Part shown: piece by piece, positions 18,554 to 27,900 of the stretch
Numbering within the stretch: the first letter of the stretch is position 1
Layout of the letters: each line of letters opens with the position of its first letter
Origin: Bacillota bacterium
GTDB taxonomy: Bacteria; Bacillota; Clostridia; Lachnospirales; Lachnospiraceae
Assembly (NCBI GenBank): GCA_023392535.1
Contig: JAEVYY010000009.1
Location: forward strand, 124,001 to 188,000
Reading direction: 5' to 3'
DNA: 64,000 bases
Program-made: the position numbers and the translations under genes
Notes under the pieces: generated by a model
Database searches by the model: none
What the model was told of the DNA's origin: nothing
The model's input: the letters and a program-made list of their open reading frames with translations, nothing else

Positions 18554-19771
18554 TTATAGCGGTATTATCAAAGATTCATAAGTTGCACGGATCTCCTTGA
18601 TAAAATCTTGACTGTTCAATGTTGTCACATTTTTTAAGGAAGTAATAAGCGCAAGATCCTTTGTCATCTTTCCCGATTCTATTGTTTGAATCGTAGCCTG
18701 TTCCAATCTATCTGCAAATTCACATAATAATGCATTCTTATCTAATTCTCCCCGTTTGTGTAATGCTCCGGTCCATGCAAAAATGGTAGCTACGGAATTT
18801 GTTGAAGTCTCTTCTCCGTTTAAATGTTTATAATAATGTCTTTGAACCGTACCATGTGCGGCTTCATATTCATAAATACCACTTGGTGATACTAAAACAG
18901 AGGTCATCATAGCCAGCGAGCCAAAAGCTGAGGAAACCATATCACTCATCACGTCACCATCATAATTCTTGCACGCCCATATAAATCCACCCTCAGCCTT
19001 CATAACACGGGCGACTGCATCATCAATCAGCGTATAAAAGTACGTTATCCCTGCATTTTGAAACTTTTTCTCATATTGTGCTTCATATATTTCTTGAAAA
19101 ATATCTTTGAAATTATGATCGTATTTTTTAGAGATGGTATCTTTCGTTGCGAACCATAAATCTTGCTTGGTAGATAATGCAAATTCAAAACAAGCTTTTG
19201 CAAAACTGCTAATCGATTCATCCGTATTATGAATGCCTTGAATTACTCCTCCTCCATGAAATTCATGTATCGTTTCTTTTAATACCGTTCCATCTTCGGC
19301 CGTAAATACCAACTCTGCTTTTCCACATCCAGGTATCTTTATCTCCACATTTTTATAGACATCCCCATAAGCATGTCTTGCAAGCGTTATTGGCTTTTTC
19401 CAATTTTTTACGCAAGGCTCTATACCCTTAACAATAATGGGAGCACGAAATACCGTTCCATCTAGTATTGCCCTGATTGTACCGTTCGGACTTTTCCACA
19501 TTTCAGCCAGTTGATATTCTTTCATCCTGGCAGCATTCGGTGTGATTGTGGCACACTTAACAGCCACTCCAAATTTTTTTGTAGCTTCTGCAGAAGCAGT
19601 CGTTACTTTATCTTTTGTAGCGTTTCGATTTTCCAGACCAAGATCATAATATTCTGTCTTTAAGTCAATATATGGTAACAATAACTCTTCCTTTATTAAT
19701 TTCCATAAAATCCTTGTCATTTCGTCTCCATCCATCTCCACTAATGGTGTCGACATCTTAATTTTTTCCAT
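18554..19771 (-). CDS. icd: NADP-dependent isocitrate dehydrogenase
   Basis: Converts isocitrate to 2-oxoglutarate with NADP+, here most likely for glutamate synthesis rather than a full citric acid cycle. The protein has 405 residues and belongs to the homodimeric subfamily shared with eukaryotes. Seen are MDGDEMTR near 13-20, TPNAARMKEY, SPNGTIRAILDGTVFR and the NADP-site YEAAHGTVQRHY. The ATG has AGGAGG upstream. It is the third gene of a tight operon (Re-citrate synthase, GntR regulator, icd), with only three bases between gntR and icd. No aconitase is present in this window, so that step must be encoded elsewhere. Confidence 0.95.
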   Translation of the reverse strand: MEKIKMSTPLVEMDGDEMTRILWKLIKEELLLPYIDLKTEYYDLGLENRNATKDKVTTASAEATKKFGVAVKCATITPNAARMKEYQLAEMWKSPNGTIRAILDGTVFRAPIIVKGIEPCVKNWKKPITLARHAYGDVYKNVEIKIPGCGKAELVFTAEDGTVLKETIHEFHGGGVIQGIHNTDESISSFAKACFEFALSTKQDLWFATKDTISKKYDHNFKDIFQEIYEAQYEKKFQNAGITYFYTLIDDAVARVMKAEGGFIWACKNYDGDVMSDMVSSAFGSLAMMTSVLVSPSGIYEYEAAHGTVQRHYYKHLNGEETSTNSVATIFAWTGALHKRGELDKNALLCEFADRLEQATIQTIESGKMTKDLALITSLKNVTTLNSQDFIKEIRATYESLIIPL

Positions 19772-19774
19772 ATA

Positions 19775-20482
19775 TTACTCCTCCTGTTTATCTTCCCTTG
19801 TAAGCATTTCTTCAAATCCATGATTTACCATATTCTGATAGGCATTGATCATATGTTTATTGGCAAGCAATTCCGCTTTATCAGCATCTTTTTCTCTAAT
19901 AGCCTCCATAATCATCTTATGCTCATGATTCGATGCTTTTCCACGTTGCATACTGGCTAGATTTTCTTTTCGAACCTTTAATACATATTGATGGAAATCC
20001 CTTAGCGTATGCTCTAAAATTTTACTGTTACATGCTTCATATAGAATTTCATGGAAACGATTATCTAATTCAGCCAATTGCTCAAAATGTCCCTTTTCGG
20101 CATGAAATACAGATAGATAAATATTTTCTTCCATTTCTTCCATTTTGTCATTGGTGATATTTTGGGTCGCCCATCGAGCACATAATCCTTCTAACAAGGA
20201 ACGTATCATATAAATATCCCGTACATCCTTGGGTAAAATCCCCGTTACATAGGCCCCTCTATTAGGAATAATCTGAATAAGACCCTCCAATTCCAATTGG
20301 CGGAACGCCTCTCTAACAGGGGTACGACTGACTCCAAGTTCTTCACCGATTGCTACTTCCCTTAATTCTTCGTGTTCTTTATACCTGCCATTCAAAATAT
20401 CTTCACGCAGTTTATTAAACACCCTTCCCCTTAAAGAAAATTTATCGCTTACTTCACGTTTAACATCGTATTCATTACTCAT
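19775..20482 (-). CDS. GntR/FadR-family (FCD) transcriptional regulator
   Basis: A 235-residue regulator. The winged helix occupies about 15-80 with ELREVAIGEELGVSRTPVREA as the recognition region (39-59). The all-helical FCD effector domain follows; Asp140, His144, His188 and His210 stand where FCD proteins bind a metal and a small carboxylate. ATG at 20480-20482 is preferred over the GTG directly before it because AGGAG is six bases upstream. It lies between Re-citrate synthase and icd, so a citrate or 2-oxoglutarate-type ligand is plausible. A perfect palindrome with the TTGTATACAA core typical of this family covers the operon promoter, which suggests autorepression. Confidence 0.9.
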   Translation of the reverse strand: MSNEYDVKREVSDKFSLRGRVFNKLREDILNGRYKEHEELREVAIGEELGVSRTPVREAFRQLELEGLIQIIPNRGAYVTGILPKDVRDIYMIRSLLEGLCARWATQNITNDKMEEMEENIYLSVFHAEKGHFEQLAELDNRFHEILYEACNSKILEHTLRDFHQYVLKVRKENLASMQRGKASNHEHKMIMEAIREKDADKAELLANKHMINAYQNMVNHGFEEMLTREDKQEE

Positions 20483-20491
20483 CACTATCTC

Positions 20492-21940
20492 CTATTTTTT
20501 AGTCCTCTTGGCTAAAAAATTATCTATCCCCGCAACATGAATATCCTTTTCTGTTGCTGCTTCCTTTATGACATCTATCAATTCTGAATCTGTCAACACC
20601 GTGACACGCCCTTCAATGTATTCTTGATCCACCCATTCTTTCACATAAGAGACGAGTTGTGACTGCTTATCTACTTTTTCAGTGTCCATCAGCTTAAAGT
20701 ATGCATTGATCCAATGAGCGATCCCTGCAAGACCTGATGTATTAGATACGGCACACAGTACTGGTCTGTCCAGGAACTTTTCTGTATCAAAAATATTATA
20801 TATTTCTTCATTTTTTAACAAACCATCCGCATGAATACCAGCTCTTGTTACATTAAAGTTCTCACCTACAAACGGCGTTCTCGGTGGAATTTCATACCCT
20901 ATCTCATTTTGATAATATTCAGCAAGCTCTGTTATGACCTTTGTATTCATACCATTTAAGTTTCCCTTTAATTGTGCATATTCAAATACCATTGCCTCTA
21001 AAGGTGTATTACCTGTTCTTTCACCGATTCCAAATAATGATGTATTAATACCAGAACAGCCGTATAACCACGCTGTAGTAGAATTTGATACCGCTTTATA
21101 AAAGTCATTATGTCCATGCCATTCAATCATATCATGAGGTACTCCTGCATGGGTATGAATTGCATAAATAATGCCCTGTACACTACGTGGAATAACGGCC
21201 CCAGGATAGTTTACACCATATCCCATTGTATCGCAAGCACGGACTTTAATTGGTATCTTATATTCTTTCCTTAATTTCATCAGTTCGAGACAAAACGGCA
21301 CCACATATCCATAAATGTCTGCTCTGGTGATATCTTCCAGATGACATCTTACACTAATACCTTCGTCGAGACAATCACGGACAACACTTAAATAATGTTC
21401 CATTGCCTGCTTTCTATTCATCTTCAGTTTCATAAAAATATGATAATCTGAACAGCTTACTAAAATACCTGTCTCTTTCATACCAATTTCTTTCACTAAT
21501 TTAAAGTCCTCTTTACTCGCGCGAATCCAACTGGTCACTTCTGGAAATTGGTACCCCTTCTCCATACATTTGTAGACTGCATCTCTATCCTTTTTACTAT
21601 ACAAGAAAAATTCAGAAGCACGTATCATTCCATTCGGACCGCCAAGTTTATGTAAATAATCATAGATTGTAACAATCTGCTCCGTCGTATAAGGAGCTCT
21701 TGACTGTTGTCCATCACGGAATGTAGTATCCGTAATCCATATATCTTTAGGCATATTATGTGGCACAATTCTATCATTAAAAGGAATCTTTGGAATTTCA
21801 GAATAAGGAAACATATTTCGAAAGGTATTTGGTTTCTCAACGTTATCTAATATGTACATATGTTCTTCTATTTCCAGAAGATTATTATTCTTATTCATGG
21901 TTACAGGTCTGTTCTCAAACAATTCACTACTTCTTGTCAT
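20492..21940 (-). CDS. Probable Re-citrate synthase (homocitrate/isopropylmalate synthase superfamily)
   Basis: A DRE-TIM metallolyase of 482 residues. TDTTFRDGQQSRAP at 70-83 carries the metal and catalytic residues, CHLEDITRAD at 199-208 and the metal-binding HGHND at 275-279; GIHADG near 375 is the second cofactor region. Length and an N-terminal extension ending in IWITDTTF match the Re-citrate synthase first shown in Clostridium kluyveri, which condenses acetyl-CoA and oxaloacetate with the opposite stereochemistry to ordinary citrate synthase and needs Mn2+ or Co2+. Homocitrate or isopropylmalate synthase is the alternative, but the partner icd favours citrate. ATG has GGGAGG upstream. 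It leads the operon with gntR and icd. Confidence 0.85.
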   Translation of the reverse strand: MTRSSELFENRPVTMNKNNNLLEIEEHMYILDNVEKPNTFRNMFPYSEIPKIPFNDRIVPHNMPKDIWITDTTFRDGQQSRAPYTTEQIVTIYDYLHKLGGPNGMIRASEFFLYSKKDRDAVYKCMEKGYQFPEVTSWIRASKEDFKLVKEIGMKETGILVSCSDYHIFMKLKMNRKQAMEHYLSVVRDCLDEGISVRCHLEDITRADIYGYVVPFCLELMKLRKEYKIPIKVRACDTMGYGVNYPGAVIPRSVQGIIYAIHTHAGVPHDMIEWHGHNDFYKAVSNSTTAWLYGCSGINTSLFGIGERTGNTPLEAMVFEYAQLKGNLNGMNTKVITELAEYYQNEIGYEIPPRTPFVGENFNVTRAGIHADGLLKNEEIYNIFDTEKFLDRPVLCAVSNTSGLAGIAHWINAYFKLMDTEKVDKQSQLVSYVKEWVDQEYIEGRVTVLTDSELIDVIKEAATEKDIHVAGIDNFLAKRTKK

Positions 21941-21983
21941 TCAATTATCCTCCCTAGTTCTATTTCCTGGCTTTTGCATTTCT

Positions 21984-22017
21984 GTATAATTGTATACAAT
22001 TATACTTTTAGTGTCAA
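21984..22017 (-). promoter_or_regulatory. Promoter with 22-bp palindromic operator for the Re-citrate synthase operon
   Basis: A perfect 22-base palindrome, GTATAATTGTATACAATTATAC, occupies 21984-22005. On the minus strand TTGACA (22012-22017) and TACAAT (21989-21994) are 17 bases apart, so the -10 box lies inside the palindrome. The central TTGTATACAA core is of the type bound by GntR/FCD regulators. A repressor bound here would block RNA polymerase; the gntR gene in the operon is the obvious candidate. Confidence 0.8.
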
Positions 22018-22038
22018 CCCTTATGTTATAATTCTATT

Positions 22039-22078
22039 AAAAAGTATCAAGTGTTTTAAAAAACACTTGATACTTTTT
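22039..22078. terminator. Bidirectional Rho-independent terminator
   Basis: AAAAAGTATCAAGTGTTTT and its complement form a long stem (22039-22057 with 22060-22078) carrying T-runs on both strands. It ends the subtilase transcript just ahead of the Re-citrate synthase promoter. Confidence 0.85.
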
Positions 22079-22098
22079 GTATCTCTATCTAGAATTAC

Positions 22099-23007
22099 TT
22101 AAGAGAATAATTTTTCAATATCCAACATTCCCCAACCCTGCTTTGACCAGTTTTCATTCATGTCCTTTGCCGAAAAGATGATATGTCTTTTCACATCCTC
22201 ATTTGAACTTGTAGGATATTTTTCCAAATATAAAGCACAAGCACCAGTTACGATCGGTGTCGCCATCGATGTACCGCTTTTGGATGAATAGGCATTGAAA
22301 TATTGATTCCGAATCATCTTAAATTCGCCATTGCATGATATAATTTCTGTTCCTGGAGCCACAATGTCAGGTTTTTTTACTGCATATTTCGTCGGACCTC
22401 TTCCAGAATAATTTTCGCAAAGATTTTCCTTATTACCAAAATATCCACCATCATGACACCCTACCGTGATTACCATATTACTTGCACCGATTGGTGATAT
22501 GGACATTGGATGCGGCCCTTTATTGCCTGCCGCAGTTATCACTACTAAGCCGGACATCCATGCTTTTTCTACGCATTTTATAATTGAGTGGATCACATCT
22601 TCATCTTCCTGATCCGTTCCTATTGAAATATTTAATATACGGATATTATATTTTTCTTTATTTTCAAGAATCCAATTTACCCCTTCAATCATATTCTGTA
22701 TACTTCCATTTCCCTTTTCATCCAGTATCTTACCTACTACTAACTTTGCTCCTGGCGCTATCCCACAATACTTACCATTAGATAACAAACCACTTCCTGC
22801 GATTATTCCACATACATGCGTTCCATGTGCTGCATCATCATAGATTCTATTCTGATGATGAATAAAATCTTTGTAGGCAATAATTCTATTATCAAAGTCC
22901 GGATGCAATGCAATCCCTGTATCTAAAACAGCAACTGTTACATTCTTTCCTGTCAATCCCTGTTCGATTGCTTTCTCCCAATGAATTTGTTTTTTTACGC
23001 GATACAA
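22099..23007 (-). CDS. Subtilisin-like serine peptidase (S8), probably intracellular
   Basis: A compact subtilase. Counted from the upstream TTG of the open frame, the triad is Asp45 (AVLDTG), His77 (HGTHVCG) and Ser263 (GTSMATP), with Asn178 (AAGN) as oxyanion residue. There is no signal peptide and little prodomain, as in intracellular subtilisins. The start is uncertain. The open frame begins with TTG at 23053-23055, but that would place a terminator hairpin inside the coding region. A second TTG at 23005-23007 has GGGAG six to nine bases upstream, in the 3' arm of that hairpin, and is used here (302 residues). It lies downstream of the LRR surface protein genes; a role in processing surface or spore proteins is only positional inference. 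Confidence 0.88.
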   Translation of the reverse strand: MYRVKKQIHWEKAIEQGLTGKNVTVAVLDTGIALHPDFDNRIIAYKDFIHHQNRIYDDAAHGTHVCGIIAGSGLLSNGKYCGIAPGAKLVVGKILDEKGNGSIQNMIEGVNWILENKEKYNIRILNISIGTDQEDEDVIHSIIKCVEKAWMSGLVVITAAGNKGPHPMSISPIGASNMVITVGCHDGGYFGNKENLCENYSGRGPTKYAVKKPDIVAPGTEIISCNGEFKMIRNQYFNAYSSKSGTSMATPIVTGACALYLEKYPTSSNEDVKRHIIFSAKDMNENWSKQGWGMLDIEKLFS

Positions 23008-23050
23008 AAAAAATCTCCCGGCCTTTTTGATTATTTTATGCCGGAAGATT
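23006..23050 (-). terminator. Terminator after the second LRR gene, overlapping the subtilase start region
   Basis: On the minus strand AATCTTCCGGC (from 23050) and GCCGGGAGATT (to 23012) form an eleven-pair stem with one G-T pair and a loop of about 17 bases, followed by eight T. It ends the 23.1-25 kb gene. The 3' arm contains GGGAG, the likely ribosome site of the subtilase, so termination and translation may compete. Confidence 0.75.
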
Positions 23051-23079
23051 CGCAATGTTCTACTATGTATAAACTATAT

Positions 23080-24960
23080 TTATTTTTTTCGACTAATTAT
23101 TCCTGCTTTTGTTAATGCTACCATTCCACTTACCATAAATACTAAGATACCTGCCCATTTCAAACCAATAAATAGCGGACTCTTCACTTTCTTTTTCACC
23201 AATATCTGATAGTTCCCGATCGTTCCCATGGAATATTTTGATTTTGTCTCAATATGTGAGCTAGTGATTTCTATCGGGCTATTCTCAAATGCACGATCCT
23301 TCACAGTAGTCAGACTATCACCACCTGAAAACGACCTTAGATTTTTACACCCTGTAAATGCCTCCGCATAAATTGTTGTTAATGATTTTGGGAGGATAAT
23401 TTCTTTTATTTCTGTATGATTCTTAAATGCTTCGGAAGCAATACTTTTGGTACTGTCCGGTATGGTAACCGTTTCCTGATTTCCTTTATATGCAATCAGA
23501 ATACCATCTCCTACTACTAAAAAATCTTCGGCCATAGTATCAGCATACCAATGATTCATCCACGCTGTTTTTTGAAAAGCCTCTCCTTCTATTTGTGTGA
23601 CAGATTCTGGTATTGTGACATCTAAGAGTTCATCACAATGGTAAAATGCCGCATATCCAATCTTAGTAACCGTATCCGGAAGATCGATTTGCTTAAGACC
23701 GGTTCTGGAAAAAGCAAATTTTTCAATTTCTTTCACGCCTTCTGGAATTTTATATTTTTTAAGCTCCTTTGCTTGATAATATGCTTCTTTCACCACTTTT
23801 TTACCATCTTCTGAAATAACTTCTTTTTTATTCTCTAAAATTGCATTGGATGACACACCATCCGAAATGACATTTGCTTGCTTACTGTTAATCAATACGA
23901 GCGCCTGTCCACCTACAATTTTAGTTTTACCTATAACACTCCCATCCTCTTTTGTCTCCATTCCATCAATCTTCGGCTTTGTTTGTATAGGTTCCGATGA
24001 AGCAGGTCGTTCTTTCTCCTCTTTCGCAGCATTTTCTGACACGGTTTTGGAATCCAATGTATTAGCACTGATTGAGTTTTGATCCAACAGGTTACATCCA
24101 TCAAATGCCGTTTCATGGATAAAAGTTACCGATTCCGGTATCTCAATTTGGGATAAGTGGGAGCAATTTTCAAACGCCTTCATTTGAATGCTTTTAACGG
24201 AATACGGAACATCTATCTTCTCTAGCCCCTCACAATTTGAAAAAGCATAAGCCGGTATTTCTTTTAAATTATTGGACAAATTAATATTTTTTAAATTCTC
24301 ACATTCCCAAAAAGCATATTCTGATATATTGGTTACAGCAGAGGGCATAGAATAATTCTCACTTTTACGTCCTGCTAACATCTGACAGAGAATAGTTCCC
24401 TTATTTCCATAGATGACTCCATCCTTACAAGTAAAGGAAGTATTCCCATCATTGATGTTCGCAGAACTCACTGAAGGATCACTTTTTGCAATAGTAGCCG
24501 TACTCAATGAGGTACAACCTGCAAATGCACCTGCCCCTAATATAGTTAGTCCTGTTCCTATTGACAACGTGGAAAGAGCACTACATCCACTAAAAGCCGA
24601 TTTTCCAATTTCCTTTACAGAGTCAGGAATTTTCAGGCTTTTTAATGCAGTACAATTTAAAAAGGCACTATTTTCAATCTTTGTAACAGACTCCGGAATT
24701 GTAAGAAATGTTAATTTTTCGTTATCTGCAAAGGCCTCTGTCGATATTCTTTCCACGGTATCCGGGATTGTGACATTTTCACTGTTCCCGGTATATTTAA
24801 TTAGCGTATTTCCATCCATTCGAAAGTCATTGGTAATTGCCTGTACTTCCGGTACAGGAACTTGTGTCAACGATATTGCCAAGATTAGAAATATTGCACC
24901 TAATGCTTTCAAAAATGGTTGCCTGTATTGCACAGACAACCTATTTTTTCTATTTCTCAT
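23080..24960 (-). CDS. BspA-like leucine-rich repeat surface protein with C-terminal membrane anchor
   Basis: A 626-residue exported protein. The ATG at 24958-24960 has GGGAG upstream. It starts a basic N-region and a signal peptide ending in PEVQA at about residue 41. Residues 45-270 and 365-560 hold many LRR_5/BspA-type units of about 23 residues of the form SVxxIGxxAFxxCxxLxxIxIP. They are separated by a polar, Lys/Ser-rich region with EKERPASSEP. The C-terminus has one membrane helix (about 596-618) and RKK, with no LPxTG-like motif, so it is anchored in the membrane rather than by sortase. It lies 11 bases after the large SPKTG protein gene on the same strand and probably shares its transcript. 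BspA repeats often mediate binding to host or other proteins. Confidence 0.88.
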   Translation of the reverse strand: MRNRKNRLSVQYRQPFLKALGAIFLILAISLTQVPVPEVQAITNDFRMDGNTLIKYTGNSENVTIPDTVERISTEAFADNEKLTFLTIPESVTKIENSAFLNCTALKSLKIPDSVKEIGKSAFSGCSALSTLSIGTGLTILGAGAFAGCTSLSTATIAKSDPSVSSANINDGNTSFTCKDGVIYGNKGTILCQMLAGRKSENYSMPSAVTNISEYAFWECENLKNINLSNNLKEIPAYAFSNCEGLEKIDVPYSVKSIQMKAFENCSHLSQIEIPESVTFIHETAFDGCNLLDQNSISANTLDSKTVSENAAKEEKERPASSEPIQTKPKIDGMETKEDGSVIGKTKIVGGQALVLINSKQANVISDGVSSNAILENKKEVISEDGKKVVKEAYYQAKELKKYKIPEGVKEIEKFAFSRTGLKQIDLPDTVTKIGYAAFYHCDELLDVTIPESVTQIEGEAFQKTAWMNHWYADTMAEDFLVVGDGILIAYKGNQETVTIPDSTKSIASEAFKNHTEIKEIILPKSLTTIYAEAFTGCKNLRSFSGGDSLTTVKDRAFENSPIEITSSHIETKSKYSMGTIGNYQILVKKKVKSPLFIGLKWAGILVFMVSGMVALTKAGIISRKK

Positions 24961-24971
24961 AGATACTCCCA

Positions 24972-27900
24972 TCAACTGATTTTTATCGTTCTTTTAACAT
25001 CTTTTTTTAAAAACAGAAGTATTGATATGCACGTAAGACCTATTACCAAAAACCATTTTGGATGAATCGGATCACCAGTCTTTGGTGACGAATCTATGGA
25101 TCCATCTGATAAATTAGCAGTATCCACATAAATCGTATAAGGTGAAAAGTGAGATGCCGTAAATGTAACACAAGGCACTCCGTCAATCGATTTAAAAGTT
25201 GGCGTCAGCTTGTCAAGTTTTCCTTCTACCACACCAGCTACTTTATTATTACCGCCATATTCACGAAGTTCATCTGGTAGTGGAATCGTTATATCAATCG
25301 TGATTCCCGATGTATCTGTAATTTTAGTCGTTCCCGTCGAATCATAAAGGCTGATGTCCATTGGAAAGTACTTAATATTTTCTAATGTCTCTGCGTCTGC
25401 CAGCAAAGCTGCCTCAATCTGTGCCTGTGCATCCGCATCTTCCGTAATCTTAATAATATAATTATCAGTCGATCCATGCACTACCGCAGATGCCTTATCG
25501 GTATCAGAAAATCCTGGCTTCGTTATAGATATTACAGTTCCACCCTCTTTTGTTCCCGTACTGTTGGAATCCGTTCCGCTAGAACCTCTTGAGCCGCCCG
25601 AACCACCGGTACCTCCCGTACCACCAGTCGTAGTAGCAGGTGTCACCGTATTATTGGAACTTGCTGTTTCCGGCCCATCTGCAAAATTAGCCGTGACTTC
25701 CACATAATTCCAAGGCATTGTAAAACTAGTAGACTTACTATTCGGATTGGCCAGTCCCACACCATTAGAGGTCGTGGTCCATTTATCAAAATGTTTGCCT
25801 GCTGGCGCTGCAAATGCGCTTATATATACGACAGAACCAACCGTGTAATATCCGCCGCCTGTACCATTATTGACTTTAACCAGGCTTGCTGTTGGTTTAC
25901 CATTACTGTCACCGCTATCTTTGTCTTTATCTTTACTACTGCCACCCTTGTTCTCGCCGTTATTACCGTTATTACCGTTATTACCGTTATTACCGTTATT
26001 ATTTGAATTTGCTGTATACTGTGCAACAAGTGTGGTATCTTTTGTAATATTCGTATAAGTGCCGCTCCATCCTGTAAATGTATAACCTGTCCTTATAGGA
26101 TTTGCCGGTGGTACTGCACTCTCACCCACAGATACCGGTTGCGATTTTAATACTGCTCCATTATAGTCAAGGAATTCAACCCTCAATTTCCCTGTGGATG
26201 TATAGGTAGCCATAATAATCGTATTTTGTGTGATGTTTTTATAACTTTTGTTCCAACCAGTAAAATTATAGCCGTCTCGTTTAGGATCTTCCTTTGGTGG
26301 AACTGCATCTTTACCTGATTCTACTTTCTGATCAGCAATCCATGGCGTTCCATCATAATCTACAAAGGATACAATATATTTCGTGCCCAGTAATTCAACA
26401 TCTATATCATATAGCGTAGCGTAGGTATACGCAGCACTATCCTTATACGTACGAATGATTCCCTGATTATGCGAAAACGCTTCAGAAGTTATATGAACTT
26501 CAATTCCTGGAATTTCCACTTTCAATCCTGTCAGACAATTTGTGAATGCTCCGTCCAAGATCTCATTTACAGATTCGGGAAGATAAACATCACTCAAATT
26601 ATTACAATCATTAAAACTATTTTTGGATATTTTTTTCAATTTAGTAGAACCGCTTAAATCTACTTTTGAAATAGAATCACAGTTCTGGAAAGCACCTTCC
26701 GCAATTACACTTACATTTGCAAGTAATGGATCCGATTCAACTGTTATGGTTTTGGGCTTTATTAAATTTCCTCTTGCTGGTAAGCATTCGACTATTGTAA
26801 GAGTTTCATCACTATTTTTCTTATACAGAATTCCATTCTCAAATATATACGGATCCTTACAGATAACAGAAACTAATTTGTTACAGCCTGCAAATGGAGC
26901 CGTTCCCACATCTGTGCAGGAACCAAGATCGACACTTTCTAAGCTCTCACAACTATCAAATGCATAATCCGGTAACGTTGCTACATCTGTAATCGTAATA
27001 GAAGTCAATCTATCATTTCCTTTTGTTATTGTCTGCACCGTATTGTCCAGGTCTTCATCCAGCAAGCCACTGAAAAGACCGCCATGAACCGTTTTTGCAT
27101 AGGTCGAATCATTGATATCATTCTTGTAAATACTCTGCTTAGAAGTTCCCCTGAAAGTATCCAGTACATAGGAAGTAATATTTCCTGTATTGGTGAATGT
27201 CTGCGTAAAGAAATCTTTTGCATCTATGGATTTTACAGCAGCAGGAATTGTAATATTCTGTGTATTGCTGATAATCGCCTGTTCCATGGAAGTCAATACC
27301 TGATATTCCTTTAGTGTTGTCAAATCAGTAGCTGCTGCCTGTTCCTCGTACTTTCTTTGTATACTATAGCCCTTATATGCATTGGGATAGTTAGTTAAAT
27401 TGGTTTCAGTTAACCAATTTTCAAAATCCTGTATTTCATTTCCGCTAACAGAATATTTATTTTTATAATATTCATACTGTTCCTTTTCATAATCTAGGTT
27501 ATCTTTATCAATTGTTTCATATAACGGATAATCTACCAGCGTTGGTATTCTTTTTTTATTTGTAGCATCCTTCTTCTGATAACTGATCACAGTCAAATTA
27601 GAAGGTGAATTGCTTTTATAACAAACACTCTTGGTCCCCTGCGTATTTATGGTATAATCCATGGCCCATTCAAAAGGCGCATATCCTTCTACTATATCTC
27701 CATGGAAGGTAAGATCTTTTGACCCTGTCTCAAATGCGCCAGATCCCATTTTAAAAGTAGTATAGCTATTCGGGGTATTAAAGTATACATCTGTCAATAG
27801 TGGACAATTCTTGAATGCATTGGCCCCAATGCTGGCTACTGAATTACCTATAATCACTTTTTCTAGTATATTGCATCCACTAAATACATTGTCTCCTATC

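Noticed and set aside
25791..26058. Several short Val/Ile/Thr- and Leu/Pro-rich frames around the nine-base repeat
   Set aside because: The nine-base repeat keeps all frames open; only the minus-strand frame of the large surface protein has coding structure and export signals.
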